NCBI GenBank assembly: GCA_036504215.1
Contig: DASXVO010000016.1
Location: 126,001 to 190,000, forward strand
DNA from: Vicinamibacterales bacterium
Lineage (GTDB): Bacteria > Acidobacteriota > Vicinamibacteria > Vicinamibacterales > Fen-181
Direction of reading: 5' to 3'
DNA: 64,000 nt
Shown: positions 46,035-54,331 of the stretch, piece after piece
Position numbering within the stretch: position 1 is the first letter of the stretch
Layout: each line of letters starts with the position of its first letter
Program-made: the position numbers and the translations under genes
The notes under the pieces: generated by a model
Told to the model about the DNA's origin: nothing
The model's input: only the letters and a program-made list of their open reading frames with translations
Database searches by the model: none

Positions 46035-48731
46035 ATGCGCCCACGCCGTTCCGTGGCTCTCGCTGTCCTGCTGCTGGCCGCCCTATCGAGTCCGCCCGGG
46101 ATCATCACTCCCGGAGTGGTGTCGGCGGCTCCCCAGCAGGTCGTCACGCCCGAGAAGTTCCTGGGCTTCCCCGTCGGGGCCGACAACAAGCTCGCTCGCT
46201 GGGACAAGATCGTCGAGTACATGAAGCTCGCCGGCGCCGGTTCCCCGCGGGTCAAGGTGCGCGAGCTCGGTCGGACGACGAATGACAATCCCCTCATCGT
46301 CGTCGAGATCAGCAGCCCGGAGACGATGGCGGCGATCGACCGGTTCAAGCAACTCGAGCGCAAGCTCTACTTCCAGGGCGGCGCCCCGACCGAGGCCGAG
46401 CGCGACGAGATCTTCCGCACCGGCAAGGCCGTCGTCGCCGTCACCTGCAACATCCACTCGAGCGAGATTGGATCGTCGCAGATGGTGCTCGAGCTGGTGC
46501 ACCGGCTTGCCACCGAAGACTCGCCGCTGGTGAAGAAGATCCTCGACCGCGTCATTCTCGTGCTCGTGCCGAGCCTGAACCCGGACGGCCAGATCCTGGT
46601 CACCGATTGGTTCAACAAGAACCTCGGCACCGATTTCGAGCCGAGCCCGATGCCGTGGTTGTACCACCCCTACGTCGGCCACGACAACAACCGCGACATG
46701 TACATGTTCACGCAGAAGGAGAGCCAGTTGGCCGCGCGCCTGCTGTGGCACGACTGGTTCCCGGCCGTGTGGCTCGACGAGCACCAGCAGGGCAACTCCG
46801 GCGCCCGCATCTTCGTCATGCCTGCGACCGACCCGATCAACCCGAACGTCCATCCGCTGGTCTACCGCTGGAACGGGATCTTCGGCCAGGCGCAGGCCGC
46901 GGCGCTCGAAGCGGCGGGCAAGGACGGCATCATCTACAACTCCACGTACACCAACTTCTGGCAGGGAGCGATGGCGTGGAGCGGTTGGTGGCACAACCAG
47001 GTGGGTCTGCTCACCGAGGTGGCCAGTGCGCGCGTGGCGGCGCCGGTCGATCAACTGAAGGCCACGCCGGGCGTTCGACAGGCCGCAGCGCCGGACGAGG
47101 ACTTCCAGCGGCAGATGCGCCGGCAGCTGGACAACTGGCGCGAGCCGTTGGCGGCACCGCGCGACATCACCCCTCGCACCGAGTATCCGCGCCCCTGGAT
47201 GGGGGGCCGCTGGACGCTCCGCGACATCGTCGACTACGAGCTGATCGCGACGATGGGGCTGCTCGAGGCGGCAGCCGATCAGCGAGAAGCCCTGCTGCGG
47301 CAGATCTACGAGGTGAACCGCGTCACCGTCGAGAGCGGGCGGCACAACGAGCCGGCGGCCATCCTCATCCCGGTGTCGTCGCAGTTCGAACCGCGGGCGG
47401 CCGCGCGACTGACGGAAAAGCTGCAACTGGGAGGTGTCGAGGTGTGGCGCGCCGGCGCGGCATTCGACGCCGACGGCCGGCACTACGCCGAGGGCACGCT
47501 CGTCGTGCCGATGGCGCAGGTGTTCGCCCGCTACGCGAAGGACCTGCTCGAGAAGCAGACGTATCCGGAGGTTCGCCGCACTCCCTCGTCGCCGCCCGAG
47601 CCGCCGTACGACGTCACGGCGTGGTCGCTCGGCATGCTGATGGGAGCCGACACCGTGTTCGTGAAGAAGCCGGTGCCCGAGAGCGCGCGCCTGACGCAGC
47701 TCGATCGCGCGCCAGTGCTTGCGGGCGCCGTCACCGGCACGGGCGCACGCTTCGTCTTCGAGAACAGGGGCCCCGACGTGGCGATCGTCGTCAACCGGTT
47801 GCTGAAGGACGGGGCGCGGGTGGCATTCGAGCGCGACGGCACGGGCCAGCCTGGCGCCGGGGGCGTCGCGGCGTGCGGACGGGTGGTCGTGACCGGAACC
47901 ACGCGGCCGCGCATCGACAAGCTGGCGAACGATTTCGGCCTGCAGGTGCGCGCGGTCGAGGCGTCGAAGGACGCGGTCGGGGTCAAGACCGCAGCGATCG
48001 TCGTCAAGGCGCCGCGGGTCGGTCTCTACCAGTCGTGGACCGCGAACATGGACGAGGGGTGGACGCGCTGGGTGCTCGAACAGTGGGAATTCGCGCCCAG
48101 GACGCTGCACAACACCGACATCAAGTCGGGCAGGCTGCACGAACGCTTCGACGTGCTCGTCCTCGCCGACCAGCAGCCGCGCGACATCCTCGAGGGCAAC
48201 GATTCGAAGGCCGTCCGCCCGGAGTATCGCGGGGGGATCGGCGACGAGGGAATGCAGGCGCTGAAGGCGTTCGTGGCCGACGGCGGGACGCTGGTCATGC
48301 TGGGCGCGAGTACAGATTTGGGCATCCAGAAATGGCCGATCCCGGTGCGCAACCTCAAGCGGGGTCTGACGCGCGATCAACACTTCGCACCCGGCACGAT
48401 CCTGCGCGTGCAGGTGGACACCGCCAGTCCGCTCGGCATCGGCATGCCGGCCGACACCTTCGGGTTCTACAACAACAGCCCCTTCTTCGAGGTCTCGGAC
48501 GGCTTCGCGTCGCAGCGCGCGACGGTCGTCGCTCGCTATCCGAACACGGATCTCGTGGCGTCCGGATGGCTCAAGGGCGAGGAGTCGATGGCCGGGCGCG
48601 CGGCCATCGTCCAGGTGGAGATGAACCCGGGTCAACTGGTGCTGTTCGGCCTGCGCCCGCAACACCGCGCGCAGACGCAGGCCACGTTCCCGCTGTTGTT
48701 CAACGCGCTGTACATGGCGACGGTGAAGTAG
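46035..48731 (+). CDS. Secreted M14-family zinc carboxypeptidase, large form (copy 2)
   Basis: An 898-residue paralogue of the protein encoded at 34870-37686. The signal peptide is residues 1 to ~32. Zinc ligands are H141 and E144 (NIHSSEIG), then SLNPDGQ, GHDNNRDMYM and DEHQQGNSG. The same C-terminal body follows (LYQSWTANMDEGWTRWVLEQ, RFDVLVLADQQP). Sharing the unusual long C-terminal half shows duplication of the whole gene, not just the peptidase domain. AAAGGA precedes the ATG. Confidence 0.88.
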   Translation: MRPRRSVALAVLLLAALSSPPGIITPGVVSAAPQQVVTPEKFLGFPVGADNKLARWDKIVEYMKLAGAGSPRVKVRELGRTTNDNPLIVVEISSPETMAAIDRFKQLERKLYFQGGAPTEAERDEIFRTGKAVVAVTCNIHSSEIGSSQMVLELVHRLATEDSPLVKKILDRVILVLVPSLNPDGQILVTDWFNKNLGTDFEPSPMPWLYHPYVGHDNNRDMYMFTQKESQLAARLLWHDWFPAVWLDEHQQGNSGARIFVMPATDPINPNVHPLVYRWNGIFGQAQAAALEAAGKDGIIYNSTYTNFWQGAMAWSGWWHNQVGLLTEVASARVAAPVDQLKATPGVRQAAAPDEDFQRQMRRQLDNWREPLAAPRDITPRTEYPRPWMGGRWTLRDIVDYELIATMGLLEAAADQREALLRQIYEVNRVTVESGRHNEPAAILIPVSSQFEPRAAARLTEKLQLGGVEVWRAGAAFDADGRHYAEGTLVVPMAQVFARYAKDLLEKQTYPEVRRTPSSPPEPPYDVTAWSLGMLMGADTVFVKKPVPESARLTQLDRAPVLAGAVTGTGARFVFENRGPDVAIVVNRLLKDGARVAFERDGTGQPGAGGVAACGRVVVTGTTRPRIDKLANDFGLQVRAVEASKDAVGVKTAAIVVKAPRVGLYQSWTANMDEGWTRWVLEQWEFAPRTLHNTDIKSGRLHERFDVLVLADQQPRDILEGNDSKAVRPEYRGGIGDEGMQALKAFVADGGTLVMLGASTDLGIQKWPIPVRNLKRGLTRDQHFAPGTILRVQVDTASPLGIGMPADTFGFYNNSPFFEVSDGFASQRATVVARYPNTDLVASGWLKGEESMAGRAAIVQVEMNPGQLVLFGLRPQHRAQTQATFPLLFNALYMATVK

Positions 48732-48847
48732 GAGCCAGAGGCAGAAGCGGGAACCGAGCACTGAGAAGGGTGTCGGACGGTTGCAGGAGGCAGAAGGCAG
48801 GCTGCACGGGGGGTGCGCGGCCGGACCGAGTTGTGCGACGCTAGGGT

Positions 48848-49327
48848 ATGCCAGACACGGAGACGCGTCTCAGCCTGCAGGATCGCTATGCGCCGCGGAG
48901 CATTTGCTTCGGATGCGGCCCCGCGAATGCACGCGGCCTTCGGATCCGCAGCTTTCCCGAGGGGGACGGCCTCGTCACCGAATTCACGCCCGAGCCGCAC
49001 CAGCAGGCGTTCGAGGGTGCGGTGAACGGCGGGATCATCGGCGTGCTCTTCGACTGCCACTGCAACTGGACGGCAGCGTGGCACCTGATGCAGCAGCGGC
49101 GTGCGGTGGCGCCGCCGCCGACCGTGACCGCGGAGTTCTCGGTCCGCTTCAGGCGGCCGACGCCGTCGGGGACGCCGCTCACCCTGCGCTCGCGCGTCGT
49201 GGAGTCTCGCGAGGACCGCGCGACCGTCGAGGCGACGATCGAAGCCGATGGTACCGTGTGCGCGACCAGCCGTGGGACGTTCGTGGAGGTGAAGGTCGGA
49301 CATCCGGCCTATCACAGGTGGGAATGA
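48848..49327 (+). CDS. PaaI-type hotdog thioesterase
   Basis: A 159-residue protein with a cysteine-containing lead (SICFGCGPANARGL) and a hotdog fold. FEGAVNGGIIGVLFDCHCNWTA is the central helix with the catalytic-type Asp, followed by VTAEFSVRFRRPTP. It probably hydrolyses an acyl-CoA; the substrate is unknown. The ATG at 48848 is preceded by only a weak ribosome-binding site. Confidence 0.85.
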   Translation: MPDTETRLSLQDRYAPRSICFGCGPANARGLRIRSFPEGDGLVTEFTPEPHQQAFEGAVNGGIIGVLFDCHCNWTAAWHLMQQRRAVAPPPTVTAEFSVRFRRPTPSGTPLTLRSRVVESREDRATVEATIEADGTVCATSRGTFVEVKVGHPAYHRWE

Positions 49328-49344
49328 ACTGGGAGCAGTGCGTC

Positions 49345-49442
49345 GTGCCCGGTGCTACGTGCTCGGTGCGATGGGCAGGTGCCACGTGCCACGCGACGCG
49401 CCAGGCGACGAGGGCGCGCGGGCGTGACGTGCCGCGTGCCAT
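49345..49442. repeat. Degenerate GTGCCACGTGC-type short repeat
   Basis: Between the thioesterase and PAS genes the DNA cycles through GGTGC, CACGTGCC, GCCACG and CGCGTGCC words for about 100 bp. It is a third flavour of low-complexity spacer in this window. No open frame or clear terminator is seen. Confidence 0.45.
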
Positions 49443-49477
49443 GGCGGGTTGACGGGGCCCCTCGAGGAGTGTGACTT

Positions 49478-49822
49478 GTGGCCGATCAGCAAACATGGAG
49501 TGAAGGATTGCCCGTCGCCATCACGGTAACGGACGCGAACGGCACGATCCTGGAGATGAACGCGCGGTCTCGCGAGACGTTCGCGGCCGACGGGGGCGCG
49601 GCGCTCATCGGTCAGAACCTGTTCGCGTGCCACCCTGAGCCAGCGCGCACGAAGACGCAGGCGATGTACCAGACTCGAAAGCCGAACCACTACACGATCA
49701 GCAGGGCAGGCCAGCGGAAGATGATCCACCAGATGCCGTGGTTCAAGAACGGCGTCTTCGCCGGGTTCGTCGAGATCTCGATACCGATCCCGGACCAACT
49801 GGAGCACTTCGATCGCGGATAG
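49478..49822 (+). CDS. Single PAS-domain protein
   Basis: A 114-residue protein made of one PAS-like sensory domain (VAITVTDANGTILEMNARS, GQNLFACHPEPA, then KNGVFAGFVEISIPIPD) with no output domain. The conserved CHP near the middle could bind a ligand or cofactor; the role is unknown. The start is the GTG at 49478, behind GAGGAG at 49463-49468. Confidence 0.72.
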   Translation: MADQQTWSEGLPVAITVTDANGTILEMNARSRETFAADGGAALIGQNLFACHPEPARTKTQAMYQTRKPNHYTISRAGQRKMIHQMPWFKNGVFAGFVEISIPIPDQLEHFDRG

Positions 49823-49932
49823 CGGCGAGCCAGCCCCCTGACGGCCGGGCATCGAGCGTCGTCCGGCGCTTCTTCGTCGCACGGCAGGCACATTTAGAAA
49901 GGCTCCTGCGAGCCGAGTCGCGCGCAGCCGGC

Positions 49933-50331
49933 TCAGCCGACGGCGATGCGCCGCACGGCCAGGGACGAGACGCGCGCCAGCGCATCGAAGTCGCGGTCGT
50001 GGTGGAGCACGGTCAGGCCGTGGCGGATGGCGCACGCCGCGATGAGGCAATCGACGCCGGATCGGACCGTCACTCCGGCGCGGCGCGCCGCGCGATAGAG
50101 GTCGACGGCGTCGTCCACAACCACCTGCCCTAGCGGCGATTCGACGATCGGCAGCGCGTGCATCGCCTCGCGGGCGACGAGGAACGCCCGCTCGTCAGCG
50201 AAGCCCTGCAGCACCTCCTGCATCACGGGCAGACAGGTGACGACCTCGTCGAAGTCCACGAGCCGTTCGAGTTTCACGCGAGCCGGCTTGCGGAACACCT
50301 CGATCCAGACCGAGGTGTCAACGAGAAACAC
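49933..50331 (-). CDS. vapC: VapC-type PIN-domain toxin (pair 1)
   Basis: A 132-residue PIN-domain ribonuclease toxin. The acidic tetrad positions are visible: D5 (FLVDTSVWIE), E in VMQEVLQGF, D in SGVDCLIAACAI and D in HHDRDFDAL. VapC toxins cleave tRNA or rRNA and are blocked by VapB. The start is the GTG at 50331, which overlaps the antitoxin gene by 14 bp. The pair lies 120 bp beyond the leader-distal end of the CRISPR array. Confidence 0.88.
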   Translation of the reverse strand: MFLVDTSVWIEVFRKPARVKLERLVDFDEVVTCLPVMQEVLQGFADERAFLVAREAMHALPIVESPLGQVVVDDAVDLYRAARRAGVTVRSGVDCLIAACAIRHGLTVLHHDRDFDALARVSSLAVRRIAVG

Positions 50332-50548
50332 GGCGCTTGGTCCGGTAGATGCCGCGATCCTCGCGAAGCACGGCCAGGTCACCCTCCCACAAGCCCGCGC
50401 CCGCCAGGCTCAGGATTCGCTGCGCCTTGGCCCGCTGCACGAAGTCCCTCAATGCTCGCTCGACGGCCCGCGAGTAGGTTCGCTCGCCGCTCAGCCGCGT
50501 GGCTTCGTCGAGCAGAGTCTCGTCGAGCACAAGATTCGTACGTTTCAT
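50318..50548 (-). CDS. vapB: VapB-type antitoxin (pair 1)
   Basis: A 76-residue antitoxin: MKRTNLVLDETLLDEATRLSGERTYSRAVERAL is a ribbon-helix-helix-like DNA-binding N-terminus, and the basic C-terminal tail (RGIYRTKRR) would bind the toxin. The ATG at 50548 is chosen because the palindrome ACACTGAGTGT stands 2 bp upstream. It overlaps vapC, so translation is coupled. Confidence 0.83.
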   Translation of the reverse strand: MKRTNLVLDETLLDEATRLSGERTYSRAVERALRDFVQRAKAQRILSLAGAGLWEGDLAVLREDRGIYRTKRRVSR

Positions 50549-50550
50549 AC

Positions 50551-50561
50551 ACACTGAGTGT
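50551..50561. promoter_or_regulatory. Candidate VapB operator (pair 1)
   Basis: ACACT-G-AGTGT is an 11-bp palindrome immediately upstream of vapB, a usual site for autoregulation by a ribbon-helix-helix antitoxin. It also overlaps a TACACT -10-like sequence on the - strand. Confidence 0.45.
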
Positions 50562-50668
50562 AGATCCGACGTCTGCGCTGCGCAAGTCACCGGTGCCCCG
50601 ATGCCCGGGGCCCAGTCGCACACCGGCGCGCACCAGACGTCGAAGGGGAAGGTCGTCGCGTGCGCGAG

Positions 50669-51358
50669 GCTTCAATGGGGCCGCGGCTTCGCAGCCGCGG
50701 AATCCACTTGGTTGGGCCTCATGTGGCGGTGGGCCTCGTGGCTTCAATGGGGCCGCGGCTTCGCAGCCGCGGAATCGGTCACGATCACCGAGAGCGACTG
50801 GCCGATCATCGCGCTTCAATGGGGCCGCGGCTTCGCAGCCGCGGAATCAAGCCCGGACGCCCGGCACGCGTATCGCCTTGGTGGCGCTTCAATGGGGCCG
50901 CGGCTTCGCAGCCGCGGAATCTCGCACACGCACTCGACGGGCAAGGGGCAGTACATGGGGCTTCAATGGGGCCGCGGCTTCGCAGCCGCGGAATCACGCT
51001 GGATCACGCCGGGTTGCTGATCGGGTCTGGGACGCTTCAATGGGGCCGCGGCTTCGCAGCCGCGGAATCGGCCAATGCGGGCGCGGCCGGGATCGTTGGT
51101 GGGGCGCTTCAATGGGGCCGCGGCTTCGCAGCCGCGGACTCGTTCCAGACCGCCGAGGAGGTTGAGGCCGAGACAAAGCTTCAATGGGGCCGCGGCTTCG
51201 CAGCCGCGGAATCGTCCTCGCGTGATGCGCTCCTGCAGCGCATCCTGCAGCTTCAATGGGGCCGCGGCTTCGCAGCCGCGGAATCGAGGAACCCCACGCC
51301 GAAGTGCAAAGCCGTCTCGTCGGCTTCAATGGGGCCGCGGCTTCGCAGCCGCGGAATC
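50669..51358 (-). CRISPR. CRISPR array, 10 repeats of 36 bp, 9 spacers
   Basis: Ten 36-bp repeats start at 50669, 50741, 50813, 50886, 50960, 51034, 51106, 51178, 51250 and 51323. Spacers are 36, 36, 37, 38, 38, 36, 36, 36 and 37 bp. Nine repeats are identical; the one at 51106 has C for A at 51139. Each repeat holds an 8-bp inverted repeat (CCGCGGCT / AGCCGCGG) around TCGC. On the - strand the repeat ends in ATTGAAGC, the common 3' end of transcribed CRISPR repeats. The array is therefore read on the - strand, with its leader at 51359 and beyond, next to the adaptation genes. Spacer sources were not identified. Confidence 0.97.
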
Positions 51359-51611
51359 AGCCGCCATTCTAACTGTCCTGTTGTCAAAGATCTACCCGGC
51401 CTGTTTCGAGCGGCCCTCCTCCGCAGCGTGTCGCTCATCGCCCGCACTCGAACCCGCGCGCCGATCCCTCGCCCCGCCGGTCGTTTACCGGCCGCGAGCG
51501 ATCCCGGCGGTTTCCGCGTCACCTCACCGCTCGCGCCCGTTGGCGCGACCGTCCACGCAGCCCTCGGTTGTTGGCCGGCCCCTTCCAGACGCCCGGACCG
51601 CGCGCCCGTCG
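51359..51611 (-). promoter_or_regulatory. CRISPR leader
   Basis: This non-coding stretch lies between the cas1 remnant and the first repeat. Next to the repeat it is AT-richer than its surroundings and contains, on the - strand, TTGACA (51382-51387) and TAGAAT (51366-51371). TAGAAT lies 7 nt before the first repeat, so transcription would begin near the repeat. The two hexamers are only 10 bp apart, too close to form one standard promoter. Confidence 0.55.
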
Positions 51612-52001
51612 CTACCTCGTCTCGAACCCGCGATACGCGGCCACCTCCCCGGTCACGTAGCGGGCCAGCAGTCGCGCCTGGACCTCCAGCACCCGGCGGT
51701 AGCTGACACGATAGCCGAACAGAGGGTGCGTCACCAGCGCGTCGATCCGCTGTTCGTATGCGCGGATCAACCCCTTCCTCCCGTTCGGTGTCAGCGACAC
51801 GGCGTGGCCCACCTTGACGAAGTCGGATGGCGTCACCATCCGTCTGTTGATCGCGGAGAGCACCGCGGAGTCGGCGATCAGCGGACGGAACCCCTCCATC
51901 AGATCGAGGGCCAGCGCCGGGCGACCAAATCTCGGTTGATGGTAGTACCCGATGAACGGATCGAATCCAATCGCGTGACAGACGATGGTGAGGTCGCGGG
52001 T
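51612..52001 (-). pseudogene. cas1: Orphaned C-terminal part of Cas1
   Basis: This frame encodes the last ~129 residues of a Cas1 integrase: GFDPFIGYYHQPRFGRPALALDLMEGF with the catalytic-type His and the acidic DLME, then the RVSYRRVLEVQARLLARY helix and a normal end (GFETR, stop). The sequence itself is well preserved, with no further stop codons, which suggests the deletion is recent. It has no start of its own that fits. Confidence 0.88.
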
Positions 52002-53016
52002 GCGAGATCTCGTGGAGGCGAACCTCCTGCACGACCTGCTTGCGGTCGCGCACCTGGAGCACCTCACCCGTCTTCCCGATCGTGAACCCGTGCCCGGTCA
52101 CGTAGAGCGGCCGGAGATCGTCGCGCATCGGCACCAGTCGTCGAACCTCGTCCAGCTTCCCAGGCGATCCGTCCAATGGCCACACCGCCTGCGCGGCCTC
52201 GCCGAACAGCGGGAGTTGCTCCGGCTCGCCGTCATCTGCGGGCCAGGCCATTGCTTCGGCGGTTTCGTCCGGCAGACAGATGCCGACGAGCGAACATCCG
52301 GGGCACTTCGGGCTGTCCCTGAGGGGTGCCGGCAGCGTGCCCTCCTCCGCCATCGCCCGGGCGGCGCGCATGGCGGCAAGCGTTTCGTCGACGAGAAGCG
52401 GGTCGATCGGCACGCGGACGCGCTGCTTGGTCTGGTTGTAGTAGAGCACCGCTTCGTCGCACGTGTAGCCGGCATCGCGGAGAATCAGCGCCTGCACGCA
52501 GACCTGCACACGGTCCGACGGCCAGGCTTCGGGACCGTCCATTCCTTCGCGCGGCCGGCCGCGCTTGTAGTCCACCGGTGACACCGCGCCGGCCTGGCCT
52601 TCGACGAGGTCGAGCGTGGCGATCAACTTGTGGGTCTCGCTCGACAGTTGGACGGATCGGGAGTGGATGCGCTCTCCCTGCGCCTCACCCGGTTCCGGCA
52701 GAGCATCGGCCTTCGTCTCGAGTTTCTCGTGACGCAGGGCGCCTTCGACTGTGTCTGCGCTGTGCGCGAACACGCCGTCCACCCACTCATAGAAGAACAG
52801 GCGCGGACAGTAGACGAATTCGTTCAACATTCGGGCGGGGAGGTAATCGGGCAACGGCACGGACCGACACGGACGCGTCACCTGAGGACGGAGACGATTC
52901 CAGTCGTCGAGCGAGGGCGCCACGGGTTCAGCGGCAGCGACGGCGGCGTCCACGTCCGACGGCGTGGCGGCGGGGGCGGGGTCGTGACGAAGCGCGGGAG
53001 GAAACTGAATACGCAT
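51612..53016 (-). pseudogene. cas4-cas1: cas4-cas1 fusion gene; cas1 half broken by internal deletion and frameshift
   Basis: Residues 1 to ~255 are an intact Cas4 nuclease: C70 and C238/C241/C247 for the [4Fe-4S] cluster, H96, D135 and DYKRG (149-153) of the RecB-type site. A linker leads to the Cas1 N-terminus (PLYVTGHGFTIGKTGEVLQV), which stops at S338 (codon 52005-52003). The next bases join, out of frame, to the Cas1 C-terminus (TRDLTIVCHAIGFDP onward). Roughly 165-175 residues of Cas1 are missing, including the region that carries the catalytic Glu. In the original frame translation would run on through the leader into the first array repeats, stopping at 51253. The ATG at 53016 overlaps the cas2 stop by one base (TGATG). 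Confidence 0.88.
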
Positions 53017-53396
53017 CAGTCGGGCTCCTCGATGACGATGGCCGGCGCGCGCGGAGAAGGTGCCCTGGTCGGTGTTGACGAACGCGGCTCGCGGTCGGGC
53101 GCGCGTTCAACGATGATGCACGGGCTGTCGATCGGTGAGTAGGCCTTACCGAGGGCGGTGATGACGCGGTCGCCGCGTCCGTCCGACGGCCCGAGGTCCA
53201 CGAAGAGAACCTGGTCCTTGCGGTGGTCGATGATCTCGCTGAGGAGGTGGCGACAGCGGACGAGGTCGGTGGGCGTGAGCTGGCACTCGAAGACCGAGTA
53301 CTGCAGGTGGTCGCCGAACCCGCACATCGTCTTGTGGACGCGCGCGAGGCGCTTGTCGTCGCAGACGTCGTAGGTGACGAGGAAGGTGTTGCGCAT
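53016..53396 (-). CDS. cas2: Cas2 with C-terminal extension
   Basis: A 126-residue Cas2: the first strand NTFLVTYDVCDDKRL carries the conserved Asp, followed by the GFGDHLQYSVFEC strand pair and the QVLFVDLGPSDGRGDRVI region. Cas2 dimers bridge Cas1 dimers in the spacer-integration complex. The last ~30 residues (RAPDREPRSSTPTRAPSPRA...) are a Pro/Arg/Ser-rich tail beyond the usual ~95 residues. The start is the second Met (53396). It precedes and overlaps cas4-cas1 by one base. It is separated from csb2 by about 1.56 kb of other genes. Confidence 0.92.
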   Translation of the reverse strand: MRNTFLVTYDVCDDKRLARVHKTMCGFGDHLQYSVFECQLTPTDLVRCRHLLSEIIDHRKDQVLFVDLGPSDGRGDRVITALGKAYSPIDSPCIIVERAPDREPRSSTPTRAPSPRAPAIVIEEPD

Positions 53397-53462
53397 CCGG
53401 GCTGTCACCGACCCGAGAAACCGTCGCCGCCGTGCGCGATCATCGACTGGTGCCGGCGTCGG

Positions 53463-53876
53463 TCAGGACGGGGGCCGCCCGCGCCAGTCGACCAGCGCCA
53501 GGTCGCCGATGTGCCTGAACTCCGCCGTGTTCGACGTGACGAGCGTCAATCCGCGCCGAAGCGCCGTGGCGCCGATGAGCAGGTCATAGGCACCGACGGG
53601 CAATCCCTTGCGCTTCAGGTCGGCCCGCAGCGCCGCCGCCTGGAGCGCGTCCTCGCGCTCGAGCGGCAGAACGGTGACGGCGTCGAAGAACGCCGTCACG
53701 ACCGCCCGCAGACGCCGCGCCAGCGCCGGGCGCAGTGCGAGCCCGTATTCGACCTCGAGCACGGTGATGGCGGAGACGGCGATCGCGGAGGGTGCGGTCG
53801 CCTGGATCCGCGAGAGGACCGGCTGGTCGCCGCGCACGAAGTCGCTGACAACGCACGTATCGAGCAGGTACGTCAT
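53463..53876 (-). CDS. vapC: VapC-type PIN-domain toxin (pair 2)
   Basis: A 137-residue PIN-domain toxin: D6 (TYLLDTCVVSDF), E in TVLEVEYGLA, and D in VGAYDLLIGATAL, with LVTSNTAEFRHI near the end, as in FitB/VapC proteins. It overlaps vapB by 4 bp (ATGA). It lies inside the CRISPR-Cas locus, between cas2 and the interference genes. Confidence 0.88.
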   Translation of the reverse strand: MTYLLDTCVVSDFVRGDQPVLSRIQATAPSAIAVSAITVLEVEYGLALRPALARRLRAVVTAFFDAVTVLPLEREDALQAAALRADLKRKGLPVGAYDLLIGATALRRGLTLVTSNTAEFRHIGDLALVDWRGRPPS

Positions 53877-54133
53877 GTGCGCCGCCTGCGTCGCGGCAGC
53901 ACCTCGAACGGGTCGCGCGGCTCGACGAGATCGGTGCGAAGATCTTCGAAGCGGGCCGCGCGCGGCTCTCCCGTGAAGCGGCGGACGATTGTTGGCCACT
54001 CCGCGCGCTCAGCGGTGGCGAGCCATGTGCGGATGGCTTCGCGGATGAGGGCGTTCCTCGTTCGCCCGCTCGTCCGGGCGGCGCGCGCGAGCGCCTCAGC
54101 GGTCGGCTGGTCGATGTGGATGCTGAAGGTCAT
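53873..54133 (-). CDS. vapB: VapB-type antitoxin (pair 2), ribbon-helix-helix
   Basis: An 86-residue protein: MTFSIHIDQPTAEALARAARTSG then RTRNALIREAIRTWL is a ribbon-helix-helix domain (β-strand plus two helices), and the C-terminal acidic/Arg-rich part would bind VapC. The ATG at 54133 is 4 bp from the palindrome TAACATGTTA. Confidence 0.88.
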   Translation of the reverse strand: MTFSIHIDQPTAEALARAARTSGRTRNALIREAIRTWLATAERAEWPTIVRRFTGEPRAARFEDLRTDLVEPRDPFEVLPRRRRRT

Positions 54134-54137
54134 GATC

Positions 54138-54159
54138 TAACATGTTATGTTATGTTCGC
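54138..54159. promoter_or_regulatory. Candidate VapB operator (pair 2)
   Basis: The perfect palindrome TAACATGTTA (54138-54147), followed by TGTTATGTT direct repeats, forms an AT-rich island just upstream of vapB. It is suited to autoregulation by the antitoxin. Confidence 0.5.
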
Positions 54160-54171
54160 TCCAGGCGAGTG

Positions 54172-54315
54172 TCAACCTTCACACCCAGGCTCGAGACGAT
54201 CCACTCCCGCCTCCTCCTCCGCGACGAAGAGCCCGAGGCCGAAATGGGATCCGTACCCGAGCGAGATTGGGCCGGTTACCGGGGCGTCGAACCGCAGTCG
54301 AACCGCGAAGCCGAC
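54172..54315 (-). pseudogene. Relic: C-terminal end of a second Csb2 (Cas5/Cas6-like)
   Basis: A 47-codon frame encodes VGFAVRLRFDAPVTGPISLG followed by YGSHFGLGLFVAEEEAG. This matches the glycine-rich last strands of Csb2/Cas6-type proteins (compare LQGPVLLGRTRHLGGGLF at the end of the intact csb2 here). The two differ too much to be a recent copy, so this is the tail of another CRISPR system's gene. It directly follows a cas2-like start in another frame. Confidence 0.65.
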
Positions 54316-54331
54316 GTCGGCCGGCGGGCGC

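Noticed and set aside
51366-51387. TTGACA and TAGAAT in the leader as one σ70 promoter
   Set aside because: The spacing is only 10 bp, far from the required ~17 bp; they are listed only as leader features.
50499-51706. Open frames running through the CRISPR array (+ and - strands)
   Set aside because: The repeats contain no stop in several frames, so they give repetitive Arg/Gly-rich translations; this is array DNA, not genes.
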